Positions 1 to 8,858 of a stretch of DNA of 60,711 nucleotides are shown here, piece after piece. The first letter of the stretch is position 1. Every line of letters starts with the position of its first letter. The position numbers and the translations under genes were made by a program. Below the pieces are notes generated by a model. The model did not search any database, had not been told where the DNA came from, and worked only from the letters and a program-made list of their open reading frames with translations. The DNA is from Mesorhizobium helmanticense (GTDB lineage: Bacteria; Pseudomonadota; Alphaproteobacteria; Rhizobiales; Rhizobiaceae), in the NCBI RefSeq assembly GCF_003034915.1, contig NZ_PZJX01000033.1, forward strand, positions 1 through 60,711, given 5' to 3'.

Positions 1-160
1 TACCGACCTTGCTTCTTCCAGATTCCACCGATGTCGGTGTGCTTGACCATGTCGTCATCGCCTGGGACGGCAGCCGCATGGCGTCAGGGATTTCGTGCTT
101 GGCGGCGCAACCGAGGGCGTTCTCGCGGATCCGCGGCTTCCGATCCTCCTGTCGCACTGA
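1..160 (+). pseudogene. Universal stress protein (UspA) remnant with internal deletion
   Basis: Two pieces of a tandem-Usp protein survive. One frame reads a UspA-like stretch ending in VVIAWDGSRMA, which is the start of the second Usp domain (compare RVLVAWDSRLEASRA in the intact gene at 12157-12993). From about position 80 the similarity continues in another frame with RDFVLGGATEGVLADP and ends LPILLSH-stop, the usual Usp C terminus. Roughly 100 residues between the two are missing and the frame shifts at the join, so the gene is broken. It extends out of the window to the left. Confidence 0.7.
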
Positions 161-183
161 ATAGCGTCTCGTGAGAGGCTGCC

Positions 184-2787
184 GTGACATCGGCTGACAG
201 TCAGACAGAGACAGTTGACATGACCCAACCCGTCTCGACGGCGGATGTGTTTTCCGGCCTTTCAGAGGCCGAGGCGCAAGCTAGACTTGTTGCCGAAGGC
301 TATAACGAACTGCCAAGGTCCAGTCGACGCACGCCGTTGCGGATTGCCTTCGAGGTCATTCGCGAGCCGATGCTGGCGCTGCTCCTTGGCGGAGGCGTTG
401 TCTATCTGCTTCTGGGCAATCTGGAGGAAGCGCTGATCCTGCTGGCCTTTGGCACGATGTCGATCGGCATAACCATCATACAGGAGACACGCACCGAGCA
501 TGTTCTGGAGGCGCTGCGTGATCTCACCAGCCCTCGCGCCCTGGTCATCCGCGGTGGTGAACGCAAGCGCATTGCCGGTCGCGAGGTTGTTCGGGGGGAT
601 CTTATCGTGCTCGGCGAGGGTGACCGGGTGCCGGCCGATGCCATCCTTCTCCAGAGCCAGGACCTTCAGAGCGACGAATCCCTGCTTACCGGCGAATCTG
701 TGCCGGTCCGAAAGATTGCTGCTGACAGCGCCCCGCCACTGACCGAACGCAGGCCAGGCGGTGACGACCTGCCCTTCATATTCTCGGGTTCGCTCATCGT
801 TCGCGGTTCAGGCATGGGCGAAGTCCTGGCGACGGGGCCGCGAAGTGAAATCGGCAAGATCGGCCACTCGCTGCGTTCAATGGAGACGGAACCGCCGCGA
901 TTGCAGGTACAAATGCGGCGCGTCGTACGCACGTTTGCAATGGTCGGCGGCGCGGTCAGCGTCGTTGCGGTCCTGCTTTACGGGCTTCTGCGAGGCGGAT
1001 GGCTTGACGCCGTGCTCGCGGGCATCACGCTTGGCATGTCCATGCTGCCGGAAGAGTTTCCCGTCGTGCTGACGATCTTCATGGCCATGGGGGCGTGGCG
1101 CATATCACAGGCGCGCGTCCTGACCCGCAGGGCCGCGGCAATCGAAACCCTCGGCTCGGCGACCATCCTTTGCACCGACAAAACAGGCACGCTCACCGAG
1201 AACCGGATGACGATTGCCGAACTTCGGACGGCTGATGGAAAGTCGTTTCGGACGGCGGACAAGCCGGACACCGTTCTGCCCGCGGCATTCGCCGATCTGG
1301 CCGAGACGGGTGTGCTTGCCAGCGCCGAGATACCTTTCGATCCCATGGAGATCGCATTCCACAAGCTCGGCAAGGAACGGCTGTCCAAACACGACATTGT
1401 GGGCAATCCGGATTGGGGACTGGTCCACGCATATCCGCTTCGACCCGGACTGCTGGCGATGTCGAATGTCTGGCGGTCGACAAGAGGCCGGGGCAATTCG
1501 CTGGTTGCGGCAAAGGGCGCCCCCGAGGCGATCGGGGCGCTATGCCATCTGAACGCAAAGGAGTTCAAGGCACTGAAAGGCTCGATCGAAGCCATGGCGA
1601 CCGAGGGGCTGCGCGTGCTCGGCGTGGCCCACGCGTCGCATCGCGGCACCGACTTGCCGGAGACGCAACACGATTTCGAGTTTGAATTTCTCGGGTTGGT
1701 CGGCCTGACGGATCCACTGCGCGCGAGTGTTCCCGAAGCCGTGAGCGACTGCCGTTCCGCCGGCATCCGGGTGATGATGATCACCGGCGACTACCCCGCA
1801 ACCGCCAAAATGATCGCGCGCCTGGCCGGCCTTGATGCCGAAAGCGTCGTGACCGGCATCGAGATGCAGGCGCTCAGCGATGACGAACTGGCACTGCGCT
1901 TGAAGAGCGCAACCGTGTTCGCGCGCACCCTGCCCGAACAGAAACTTCGCATAGTCAACGCGCTGAAATCGAGCGGCGAAATCGTCGCCATGACTGGCGA
2001 CGGGGTCAATGACGCGCCGTCGCTCAAGGCAGCCAACATCGGGATTGCAATGGGTGGCCGTGGCACCGACGTCGCACGCGAGGCGTCGTCGATCGTCCTC
2101 CTCGACGACGATTTCAGTTCAATCGTCAAAGCCGTTCGGCTTGGCCGCCGCATCTTCGATAATCTGCGCAAGGCCATGGGGTTCATCTTCGCGGTCCACG
2201 TGCCGATCGCGGGTCTCTCGCTGCTGCCGTTGCTGTTTGGCCTGCCGATCCTGTTCGGGCCGATACATATAGCCTTTCTGGAGATGGTGATCGATCCCGT
2301 GTGCTCGCTGGTCTTCGAGGCTGAAAGCGAAGAAGACGATGTCATGCGCCGTCCGCCTCGCAAAAAGGACTCGCCACTATTCTCCGGAGCGTTGGTCGGG
2401 TGGGGGCTGATCCAGGGAACGCTCGCCTTCGCTGTTCTCGCCGGCATCTACCTTGTCGCCCTGAGACAGGGCATGGTCGAGAACGAAATCCGGGCCCTGA
2501 CGTTTTTCTCGCTGGTGCTGACAATCGTGGGACTGATTTTTGTCAACCGCTCCTTCAGCGCATCGCTTCTGACCGCGCTCATCAGGCCGAACCGGTCGCT
2601 GATGATTGTTGTCGTGGCTGTCGCTTTGATGCTGGGCGGGACGCTTCTGTGGCCGTTTGCCACCAGTCTTTTCCGCTTCGGACCGCTGCATCTCAATGAT
2701 CTGGCAGTAGCGCTGACCGCGGGATCTGCCGTGCTGGCATGCTTGGAGTTGCTGAAGCCATTCTGGCGGGAAAGGCTGAAGGCCTAG
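184..2787 (+). CDS. P2-like cation-translocating P-type ATPase
   Basis: Membrane cation pump of 867 residues with the standard P-type layout: N-terminal cation-ATPase domain, first membrane pairs near residues 60-95, actuator domain with LTGES (about 168), TM4 motif PEEFP (from residue 289), phosphorylation motif DKTGTLTEN (Asp332), nucleotide-binding domain with KGAPEA, and hinge GDGVNDAPS (from 605) followed by C-terminal helices. There is no heavy-metal-binding domain and no CPC motif, so it belongs with P2-type pumps. However, PEEFP replaces the PEGLP of calcium pumps, so the ion is not predictable. The GTG start at 184 follows GAGAGG closely; an in-frame ATG at 220 is the alternative. 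It directly follows the broken Usp gene. Confidence 0.93.
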   Translation: MTSADSQTETVDMTQPVSTADVFSGLSEAEAQARLVAEGYNELPRSSRRTPLRIAFEVIREPMLALLLGGGVVYLLLGNLEEALILLAFGTMSIGITIIQETRTEHVLEALRDLTSPRALVIRGGERKRIAGREVVRGDLIVLGEGDRVPADAILLQSQDLQSDESLLTGESVPVRKIAADSAPPLTERRPGGDDLPFIFSGSLIVRGSGMGEVLATGPRSEIGKIGHSLRSMETEPPRLQVQMRRVVRTFAMVGGAVSVVAVLLYGLLRGGWLDAVLAGITLGMSMLPEEFPVVLTIFMAMGAWRISQARVLTRRAAAIETLGSATILCTDKTGTLTENRMTIAELRTADGKSFRTADKPDTVLPAAFADLAETGVLASAEIPFDPMEIAFHKLGKERLSKHDIVGNPDWGLVHAYPLRPGLLAMSNVWRSTRGRGNSLVAAKGAPEAIGALCHLNAKEFKALKGSIEAMATEGLRVLGVAHASHRGTDLPETQHDFEFEFLGLVGLTDPLRASVPEAVSDCRSAGIRVMMITGDYPATAKMIARLAGLDAESVVTGIEMQALSDDELALRLKSATVFARTLPEQKLRIVNALKSSGEIVAMTGDGVNDAPSLKAANIGIAMGGRGTDVAREASSIVLLDDDFSSIVKAVRLGRRIFDNLRKAMGFIFAVHVPIAGLSLLPLLFGLPILFGPIHIAFLEMVIDPVCSLVFEAESEEDDVMRRPPRKKDSPLFSGALVGWGLIQGTLAFAVLAGIYLVALRQGMVENEIRALTFFSLVLTIVGLIFVNRSFSASLLTALIRPNRSLMIVVVAVALMLGGTLLWPFATSLFRFGPLHLNDLAVALTAGSAVLACLELLKPFWRERLKA

Positions 2788-2902
2788 CCGCAAATTCAAT
2801 GAGCCGGTCCACGACCGGTCGTCGGTTGGAAAAGAGTTGGTTGTCAACAAAGGTTGGAAACGTGAAGGATACTCCCGAACGAACCGTTTCGGTGTTGGCA
2901 CA

Positions 2903-3964
2903 ATGAAGACTGACAATCCACGATTTCGTGGAAGCCACCTGGGCACGCTTGCGCTAGCCGCCGCCGCGATCGTTGGGATTGTCGTCTGCGTGCTTCTGGC
3001 CGAGCCGTTTTTGGGCGCGATCACATGGGCGTTGGCCCTGGCAATCCTCTTTGCTCCGTTCCATGCCTGGATCGAGACGAAGTTTAAGCATCCCAACCTT
3101 GCCGCGATGATTTCGGTCTTGGCGATAGTGCTTCTCGTTGTTGTCCCGGCAGCTTTGCTGGTAGGGCGCCTGGTCGAGGAAGCTGCTTCTGGGGCAGCCT
3201 CCGTCCGGGCCCGGGTGGCTGATGGAGAGCTCCAGCGTCTCCTGGACGCCCATCCCGGCATCGCACCTATTGGAAAGTGGATAAACCAACAGATCGATCT
3301 GCCCGCGATGATGGCGAGTGTCGCAACATGGTTGAGCAACGCCGGTGCGACGTTCGTCAAGGGCTCTGTGTTGCAGGTGGCAGAAGTCCTGCTGACCTTC
3401 TACATGCTGTTCTATTTCCTGCGTGATCGGAACGCAGTCGCGCGCCTGTTCCGCGACTGGCTGCCGCTGGACAGCGCAGACACCGAGCGGCTGTTTCAGC
3501 GAGTGTTCAATACCGTCCATGCCACGGTATACGGGACGCTCGCCGTGGCAGCAGTTCAGGGTTCCTTGGGCGGGCTGATGTTCTGGATCCTCGGGTTGCC
3601 GACGCCCCTTTTTTGGGGCGTGGTGATGAGCCTGCTTTCCGTCGTGCCAGTGTTGGGTTCGTTCGTCGTGTGGATACCGGCGGCAATCCTCCTCTTGCTT
3701 GATGGCGATTGGGGCAAGGCTCTTATCCTCGCGGCGTGGGGCGGCATCGTCGTAGGCGGGATCGACAACGTCCTTCGTCCGATGTTGGTCGGAAACCAGC
3801 TGAGGCTTCACACGATTCCCGCTTTCATATCGATGATAGGTGGGCTCGCCCTGTTCGGGGCTCCAGGATTCATACTGGGACCCTTGGCTGTCACGGTGAC
3901 GATGCTGCTCGTCGAGGTATGGGCTGCACGCGATAAAATCAGCGGCCGCAAGCGACCGGACTGA
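2903..3964 (+). CDS. AI-2E family (PerM-like) transporter
   Basis: Predicted polytopic membrane protein of 353 residues. It has a hydrophobic N-terminal pair (about 12-32 and 60-85), a central soluble stretch, a middle membrane block (about 145-170), and a C-terminal block with the GLPTPLFWG / LSVVPVLGSFVVW region typical of the AI-2E/PerM family. Substrates in the family are diverse (autoinducer-2 export, sodium/proton exchange), so none is assigned. The ATG at 2903 gives the usual family N terminus; an in-frame TTG at 2837 would add an unlikely polar extension. A 14-codon open frame (GTG 2872, stop overlapping this start as ATGA) precedes it. Confidence 0.85.
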   Translation: MKTDNPRFRGSHLGTLALAAAAIVGIVVCVLLAEPFLGAITWALALAILFAPFHAWIETKFKHPNLAAMISVLAIVLLVVVPAALLVGRLVEEAASGAASVRARVADGELQRLLDAHPGIAPIGKWINQQIDLPAMMASVATWLSNAGATFVKGSVLQVAEVLLTFYMLFYFLRDRNAVARLFRDWLPLDSADTERLFQRVFNTVHATVYGTLAVAAVQGSLGGLMFWILGLPTPLFWGVVMSLLSVVPVLGSFVVWIPAAILLLLDGDWGKALILAAWGGIVVGGIDNVLRPMLVGNQLRLHTIPAFISMIGGLALFGAPGFILGPLAVTVTMLLVEVWAARDKISGRKRPD

Positions 3965-4042
3965 TCTCTTGCCGAAATGTCCGGCGGACGACAGTACGGG
4001 GTAAACGCGCGGTCGGATCCGAGCGCTGGGCTCGCCCGCAGC

Positions 4043-4738
4043 TTACACCGCGGTGCCGACCAGCGCGCCGATGCCGGCGGTGAGCGCCATGGCAAAAGCG
4101 CCCCAGAAGGTGACGCGCAGCGTTGCGCGAAGAATGTTGGCGCCGCCCGCGCTGGCGCCGATGCCGCCCAGCAGAGCGAGGAAAAGCAGGGACGCCACCG
4201 AAACCGCCAGCACCAACATGGAGGCCGGCGACACCAGCACCATCAGCAGCGGCATCGCCGCGCCCACGCTGAAGGTCGCCGCCGAGGTCAGCGCCGCCTG
4301 GATCGGCCGCGCCGTGGTCATTTCGGAAATGCCGAGTTCGTCATGGGCGTGCGCGGCCAGCGCATCCCTGGCCATGAGCTGATCGGCGACCTGGCGCGCC
4401 AGGCCCGTCTCCAGCCCGCGCTTGACGTAGATCTGCGCCAGTTCCTCGCGCTCGAATTCCGGCTGGGTCCTGAGTTCCTCGCGTTCGCGGGCGAGGTCGG
4501 CATTCTCGGTGTCCGACTGGGAGCTGACCGAGACATATTCGCCGGCCGCCATCGACATGGCGCCCGCCACCAACCCGGCTATGCCGGCGACCAGGACCTG
4601 CGAAGTCGGCGCGGCGGCCGACGCCACGCCGACGATCAGGCTCGCGGTCGAGACGATCCCGTCATTGGCCCCCAGCACGGCGGCGCGCAGCCAGCCGATC
4701 CGCGACACCAGGTGACTTTCGACATGCAGGCGGCTCAT
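4043..4738 (-). CDS. VIT1/CCC1 family metal transporter
   Basis: 231-residue member of the VIT1/CCC1 family, which moves ferrous iron or manganese across membranes. The N-terminal helix carries the family signature GANDGIVSTASLIVGVA (from about residue 24). TM2 with MSMAAGEYVSVSSQ follows, then a charged, Glu-rich metal-binding loop (about 75-140), and three C-terminal helices ending in GALVGTAV. Its ATG overlaps the stop of the upstream osmC-like gene by 4 bp (ATGA), so the two are translationally coupled. A 96-bp fragment of a second VIT gene lies at 9778-9873. Expression probably depends on the Fnr/FixK-like box upstream of the osmC-like gene. Confidence 0.9.
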   Translation of the reverse strand: MSRLHVESHLVSRIGWLRAAVLGANDGIVSTASLIVGVASAAAPTSQVLVAGIAGLVAGAMSMAAGEYVSVSSQSDTENADLAREREELRTQPEFEREELAQIYVKRGLETGLARQVADQLMARDALAAHAHDELGISEMTTARPIQAALTSAATFSVGAAMPLLMVLVSPASMLVLAVSVASLLFLALLGGIGASAGGANILRATLRVTFWGAFAMALTAGIGALVGTAV

Positions 4739-5139
4739 GCTTTTCTCCGGATCGTGCCTTCGAGTTTCGTGGCGGCGGCGACTGTATTGGAAATCGTGCC
4801 GTACTTGCGGACGTTCTTGTGCAGCAGCTCCAGCCGCTGGTCGGTTTCATCGGTGTCGACGACAAGCTCATAGTCGATGGAAGCAATCCCCAGCGGGCTG
4901 TCGCGTCGAACCGCATGCAATGCGACCTTGACGCCGCGCAGCTTGAAACCGAGCATCGGCGTGACGCGCTCGATGCCCTTGATCATGCAGGCGGCGATGG
5001 CCGCCAGAAGCAGTTCGGCTGGATTGAAGGCATCGGGTCGGCCCTCGAGACAGGTGTCGAGAACGAGCGCGGCGTTCTTGGTCGTTGCCACGCTGCCTCG
5101 TGCATCGGTCCGTCTGGCTTCAACGCTGTATTCGAACAT
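4735..5139 (-). CDS. OsmC/Ohr family protein lacking the second cysteine
   Basis: 134-residue OsmC-fold protein. Family members reduce organic hydroperoxides with two cysteines. The first, in the helix NPAELLLAAIAACM (Cys51), is present. The second, normally in a C(T/P)(V/I)S motif near residue 113, reads KYGTISNT here, so it is replaced by glycine/threonine. An extra Cys lies at position 30. The protein may therefore not run the classical thiol peroxidase cycle. The start ATG at 5139 follows AGGTG. It is the first gene of a two-gene unit with the VIT transporter, and a near-consensus TTGA-N6-TCAG box lies 76 bp upstream. Confidence 0.85.
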   Translation of the reverse strand: MFEYSVEARRTDARGSVATTKNAALVLDTCLEGRPDAFNPAELLLAAIAACMIKGIERVTPMLGFKLRGVKVALHAVRRDSPLGIASIDYELVVDTDETDQRLELLHKNVRKYGTISNTVAAATKLEGTIRRKA

Positions 5140-5214
5140 GATGCACCTGTTCCCCCGATGCTTACGTGGTAGGCGACGTTTCCGCGTTTCTAGCCTTTGT
5201 CGGGGAACCAGGTA

Positions 5215-5228
5215 TTGATCCAGGTCAG
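5215..5228 (-). promoter_or_regulatory. Fnr/FixK-like box (one mismatch)
   Basis: TTGATCCAGGTCAG on the plus strand matches the TTGA-N6-TCAA core except for the last base. It is centred about 82 bp upstream of the osmC-like start codon, in the same position as the exact boxes found elsewhere in this island. Confidence 0.45.
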
Positions 5229-5301
5229 AACCCGATCGGCATCTCGATTGTGATTTCGCCGGAAACCTAGCGGCGATCCAGAATATCTAGCGAGGCCGCG
5301 T

Positions 5302-6489
5302 TTACTGGAGCTTGACCTCGCTCCCCTCGGCAAGGCTAGCAGGTGGATAGACGACGACGATCTCGCCAGGGCGCACGCCCTGCGCCACAGCTGCAACGCG
5401 TGCTGAAAGCCGCGCAACCTCAATCTCTCGGAGATGAACGCGGCCTGCCTCGACAACGAAGACGCTCCAGGCATCGCCGCGCCGGAACAGGGCTCCGATC
5501 GGCACGACGATTGCCTGGTCGTTCTCGTCGACCACGATCTTGACCTCGACGCGGTAGCCATCCCCCAAGCTGGCCCACGTCTCTCGTGGCGAGGTTATGT
5601 CGACGATGACCCAGACGCGCTGCTCCTCAACGCCGAGCGCGGAGACTTTGGTGAAGCCGGAGGGCTCGACGCGCCGCACGGCCCCATGCAAATCCGTGGG
5701 GCCGCCCCAGCGCTCGATGATCACCTTGTCGCCCTCCCTTATTCTGGCGGCATCGGTCGTCAAAACGTCGACGGCAATTTCGAGATCGCCAGGATCACCC
5801 AACTCGAGCAGTGGGGCTGCCTGCGCGACAATGGTCTCGCTCTCCTGCATGACCCTGAGAACGCGGCCGTCGATGGGGGAGGATACCGGGAAGCTCTCGC
5901 TGACCTCGGGATTGTCGGCGGAGTTCAGTGCCGCGCGCGCCTGTTCCAGCAGATGCGTCGCCGCGTGCCAGCGCCGCTCGGCGGCATCGGTTTGTCGCTC
6001 CGTGGAACGGAACAGGAATTCCTCACGCTCCAGTTGAGCCGCTGCCGACACGTTCCGCTTGACGAGTTCTCTCGTGCGTTCGAGATCCGCACTGGCTTGA
6101 GCCAGCAGCACCTTGGCCTGCTCGTGAAGCGATGCCGTCTCCTCGACTGCCGCCTCGGCGGCACCGACCTGAGCCTCGAGTTCCAGCCGCACGCGGGGGT
6201 CGAGAAGCGGCGAAACTGGCGGGGTAATGGTCGCCAGTTTCTGTCCCGTCCGCACGGTATCGCCGGCCTTGAGTGTCAACCTCTGGATACGCCCGGACAA
6301 AGGCGCCGACACCAGATAGCGATCGCGCACGCGCGTGCGGCCGTCCTCTTCAACCGTGTCCTGGAAGCGCGAGGTCACCACCTCGGCGGTTTCGACAAGG
6401 ATCGGTTGCGGCATCAGGAGCCAGTAGAAGCCCAGTGCCGCAAGCGCCAGCACCAGTGCGCCGACGATCGAAGTTGTTCGACGCTTCAT
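5302..6489 (-). CDS. HlyD-family periplasmic adaptor subunit of ABC exporter
   Basis: Membrane-fusion protein of 395 residues. One N-terminal membrane anchor (about 9-29) is followed by a lipoyl half-motif (GRIQRLTLKAGDTVRTGQ), a long alpha-helical hairpin (about 100-195, rich in Ala/Glu/Arg), the second lipoyl half (PIDGRVLRVMQESE), and beta-barrel and membrane-proximal domains. It links an inner-membrane pump to an outer-membrane channel. The gene starts 2 bp after the FtsX-permease stop and is the last of three genes (ATPase, permease, adaptor), an arrangement like DevBCA or MacAB systems. No outer-membrane factor is encoded nearby. The substrate is unknown. Confidence 0.88.
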   Translation of the reverse strand: MKRRTTSIVGALVLALAALGFYWLLMPQPILVETAEVVTSRFQDTVEEDGRTRVRDRYLVSAPLSGRIQRLTLKAGDTVRTGQKLATITPPVSPLLDPRVRLELEAQVGAAEAAVEETASLHEQAKVLLAQASADLERTRELVKRNVSAAAQLEREEFLFRSTERQTDAAERRWHAATHLLEQARAALNSADNPEVSESFPVSSPIDGRVLRVMQESETIVAQAAPLLELGDPGDLEIAVDVLTTDAARIREGDKVIIERWGGPTDLHGAVRRVEPSGFTKVSALGVEEQRVWVIVDITSPRETWASLGDGYRVEVKIVVDENDQAIVVPIGALFRRGDAWSVFVVEAGRVHLREIEVARLSARVAAVAQGVRPGEIVVVYPPASLAEGSEVKLQ

Positions 6490-6491
6490 GC

Positions 6492-8858
6492 TCAGTCCCT
6501 CGTCTTCAGGACGGCCACGAGATCGAGCTTTTCGATCCTGCGGCGGATTGTGATGAAACTGGCAATGGCCGCGCCGATGACCAGGAGCGCGGCGATGGCA
6601 TAACTGCTCCGATCGATCACAGCGGGGATCTGAAACGACTCGCTCGCACGCGCCGACGCGATCAATTCAATCAGGTACCGTCCGATCAGGAGCCCGGCGG
6701 GAATAGCCACAATCAGCTCCACGACAAGCTCGCTGATAATGACAGCAGATACCTCACGCCGCGTCAGCCCGATTATGCGCAGGCTGGCCAATTCCCAGGC
6801 GCGCTCCTGCAAGGCGATGCGCGCACTGTTGTAGACCACGCCTATGGCGATCAGCATTCCAAACCCCGAGAGGACCAGCGCGCCGATAACCACCATTCCG
6901 CCGATCGTTTCGTTGAACAACGCAAACCATAGAGCCTTGACCGAGCTTCCCTCGATCTTCGGCATTGACCTTATCCTGGACCAGAGCAGTTCAGATTGAC
7001 CCGGATCGAACCTGAAAGTCGCGACATTCGCAACGGGCCCCTCCCGCATCAGGCGATTGAGTGCGGTGCGCTGCAACGTCACGGACGCCCCCAAAATATC
7101 GTCCGAGATCCTGCGGACGGTGACTTCTCTCACGGTTCGGCTGCCTTCGAGCACCTCGATCGTGACACTGTCACCGGCCTTGAGATCGAGCTGCCTCGCG
7201 ATCGTCCGGCTGAGCATGATGCCATCGGAGGGGACGGCAATCGGCCGTAGCGCGCTGTCTCTCAGCACCTTGAGCTCGGAGGCGGAATCCAAACCAGTCG
7301 CCGAGGTGCGATAGGCGCGATGCCCTGCTCGCAATGTGATCGGCACGACACGCTGGACTTCAGCTTCAAGCACGCCAGGTATCGCCCGCAACTCGTAGAG
7401 TGCATCCGCAGAGACAGGTTCCGTGAAGGTAACAAAGGCGTCACCGCGCTCAATGCGTCCAAAACTTACATCGATCATGTAGTCGATGGCGTCGAACCAG
7501 TAGAGCCCGAACAGAATGAGCGGAATGGCCAGCGCGATTCCGACGGTCGTCAACAGCGTCCTCACGGGCCGCCCGAGGATCGTGCGCGCCGCTATAATGT
7601 ACTGGAGCGGAATTCTCTGGCTTCCAATCGTCTGTAGCCAGCTGAACGTGTGCAACGCGGGTGGCGTCTCGGGACGCATGGCTTCGGCGGGAGCAAGAAT
7701 GGCAATCCGGTACACCGCCGATGCCGCGGCAAGGTTCGCCGCGCCGACGCTGACAAGGGCCGCCGCAACGAGCAGCCATGGCTCCAGTTGCGCCTCCAGT
7801 GAGGGAAACCGGAAGAAAGCGCCATAGCTCCCGACAACCCCAATCGCGAACCAGCGCCCCACGACCAGACCTATCGCCGATCCCAGCAATGCGATGGCGG
7901 TGACCAGCTTGAAGTAGTGCAAGGCGATGGTACGGTTCGCAAACCCCAACGCCTTCAGCGAAGCGATCTGCCCCCGTTGTGCTTCCACCATCCTGCCGAC
8001 GACGACGTTGAGCAGGAACGCCGCGATGCCGAAGAAGACTGACGGCATGACGATGCTCAGCGTCTCCTGTTCCGCCAGTTCATCCTTGAGAAAGCGGTGC
8101 GACGGCTGATCGCTCCGGCCATAGGCTCCGGTGCCGCCGTATGGCGCCAGCAAACGATCGACCTCTTCCAGGACATGTTGCGGTCTTGCGCCGGGCGCCA
8201 GGGTCATCAGCGCGTCGTTGAACGCGCCTTTCATATCGAATGCGCCCGCCATTGCATCCTCGCTTGCCCACACCACCACGAAATTCCGATCGTCCGGAAG
8301 CGGTACCGCGGCGCGGGTGGCAAAGATGAATTCGGGTGACAGGGCGGTGCCCACGACACGGAAGCCCTGCAGCCGGCCATTGAGCACCACCTCAATGGTT
8401 TCACCGCTCCGCACGGCGCGTGCCTCGGCATACGCCGCGTTGATGATGACTTCTTCCGGTCGCAGCGGATCGGGCCAGCGTCCCTGCACGAGATGCAGGC
8501 GGTTGAGCAACGGCTGACCCGCTGCCGGGAGCGAGATGACCCGCCCCGAGATCGGGAGATTGGTGTCCTCGCGGATCACGCGCACTGGCTCGGCGACGCG
8601 CGGCTCCACAATGCCGATGCCGTCGATTTCGCGTAGCCGGTCGACAACCGAGAGCGGCGCGCGCGTCATGCCCACAAAGATGTCGGCGAAACGTTCGTTG
8701 CGGTAGTGCGCCTCCATGGCGCCGATCAGCGCCTGGTAGTTCGACACCGACATCACGAAGACGGCCACGCCGGCCGCGACGAGCAGCGCGATGCTAAGGA
8801 CCTGAAGCCGCATCGACCAGAGGTCGCGCGCCACCTTGATGTCCAGGACGTTCACCAT
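6492..8858 (-). CDS. FtsX-like ABC transporter permease
   Basis: 788-residue permease with duplicated FtsX/MacB topology. The first membrane helix is at about 20-40, followed by a large periplasmic domain and a helix block near 265-400. A second copy of the unit starts near residue 445, with another periplasmic domain and three C-terminal helices ending in the cytoplasmic ERAWELASLRIIG / RRRIEKLDLVAVLK region. The ATG at 8858 (MVNVLDIKVARDLWSMR) overlaps the end of the ATPase gene by 7 bp. The frame stays open for another 846 bp upstream, antisense-like to the ATPase, but that part is not a real extension. It acts with the ATPase and the HlyD adaptor. Confidence 0.9.
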   Translation of the reverse strand: MVNVLDIKVARDLWSMRLQVLSIALLVAAGVAVFVMSVSNYQALIGAMEAHYRNERFADIFVGMTRAPLSVVDRLREIDGIGIVEPRVAEPVRVIREDTNLPISGRVISLPAAGQPLLNRLHLVQGRWPDPLRPEEVIINAAYAEARAVRSGETIEVVLNGRLQGFRVVGTALSPEFIFATRAAVPLPDDRNFVVVWASEDAMAGAFDMKGAFNDALMTLAPGARPQHVLEEVDRLLAPYGGTGAYGRSDQPSHRFLKDELAEQETLSIVMPSVFFGIAAFLLNVVVGRMVEAQRGQIASLKALGFANRTIALHYFKLVTAIALLGSAIGLVVGRWFAIGVVGSYGAFFRFPSLEAQLEPWLLVAAALVSVGAANLAAASAVYRIAILAPAEAMRPETPPALHTFSWLQTIGSQRIPLQYIIAARTILGRPVRTLLTTVGIALAIPLILFGLYWFDAIDYMIDVSFGRIERGDAFVTFTEPVSADALYELRAIPGVLEAEVQRVVPITLRAGHRAYRTSATGLDSASELKVLRDSALRPIAVPSDGIMLSRTIARQLDLKAGDSVTIEVLEGSRTVREVTVRRISDDILGASVTLQRTALNRLMREGPVANVATFRFDPGQSELLWSRIRSMPKIEGSSVKALWFALFNETIGGMVVIGALVLSGFGMLIAIGVVYNSARIALQERAWELASLRIIGLTRREVSAVIISELVVELIVAIPAGLLIGRYLIELIASARASESFQIPAVIDRSSYAIAALLVIGAAIASFITIRRRIEKLDLVAVLKTRD

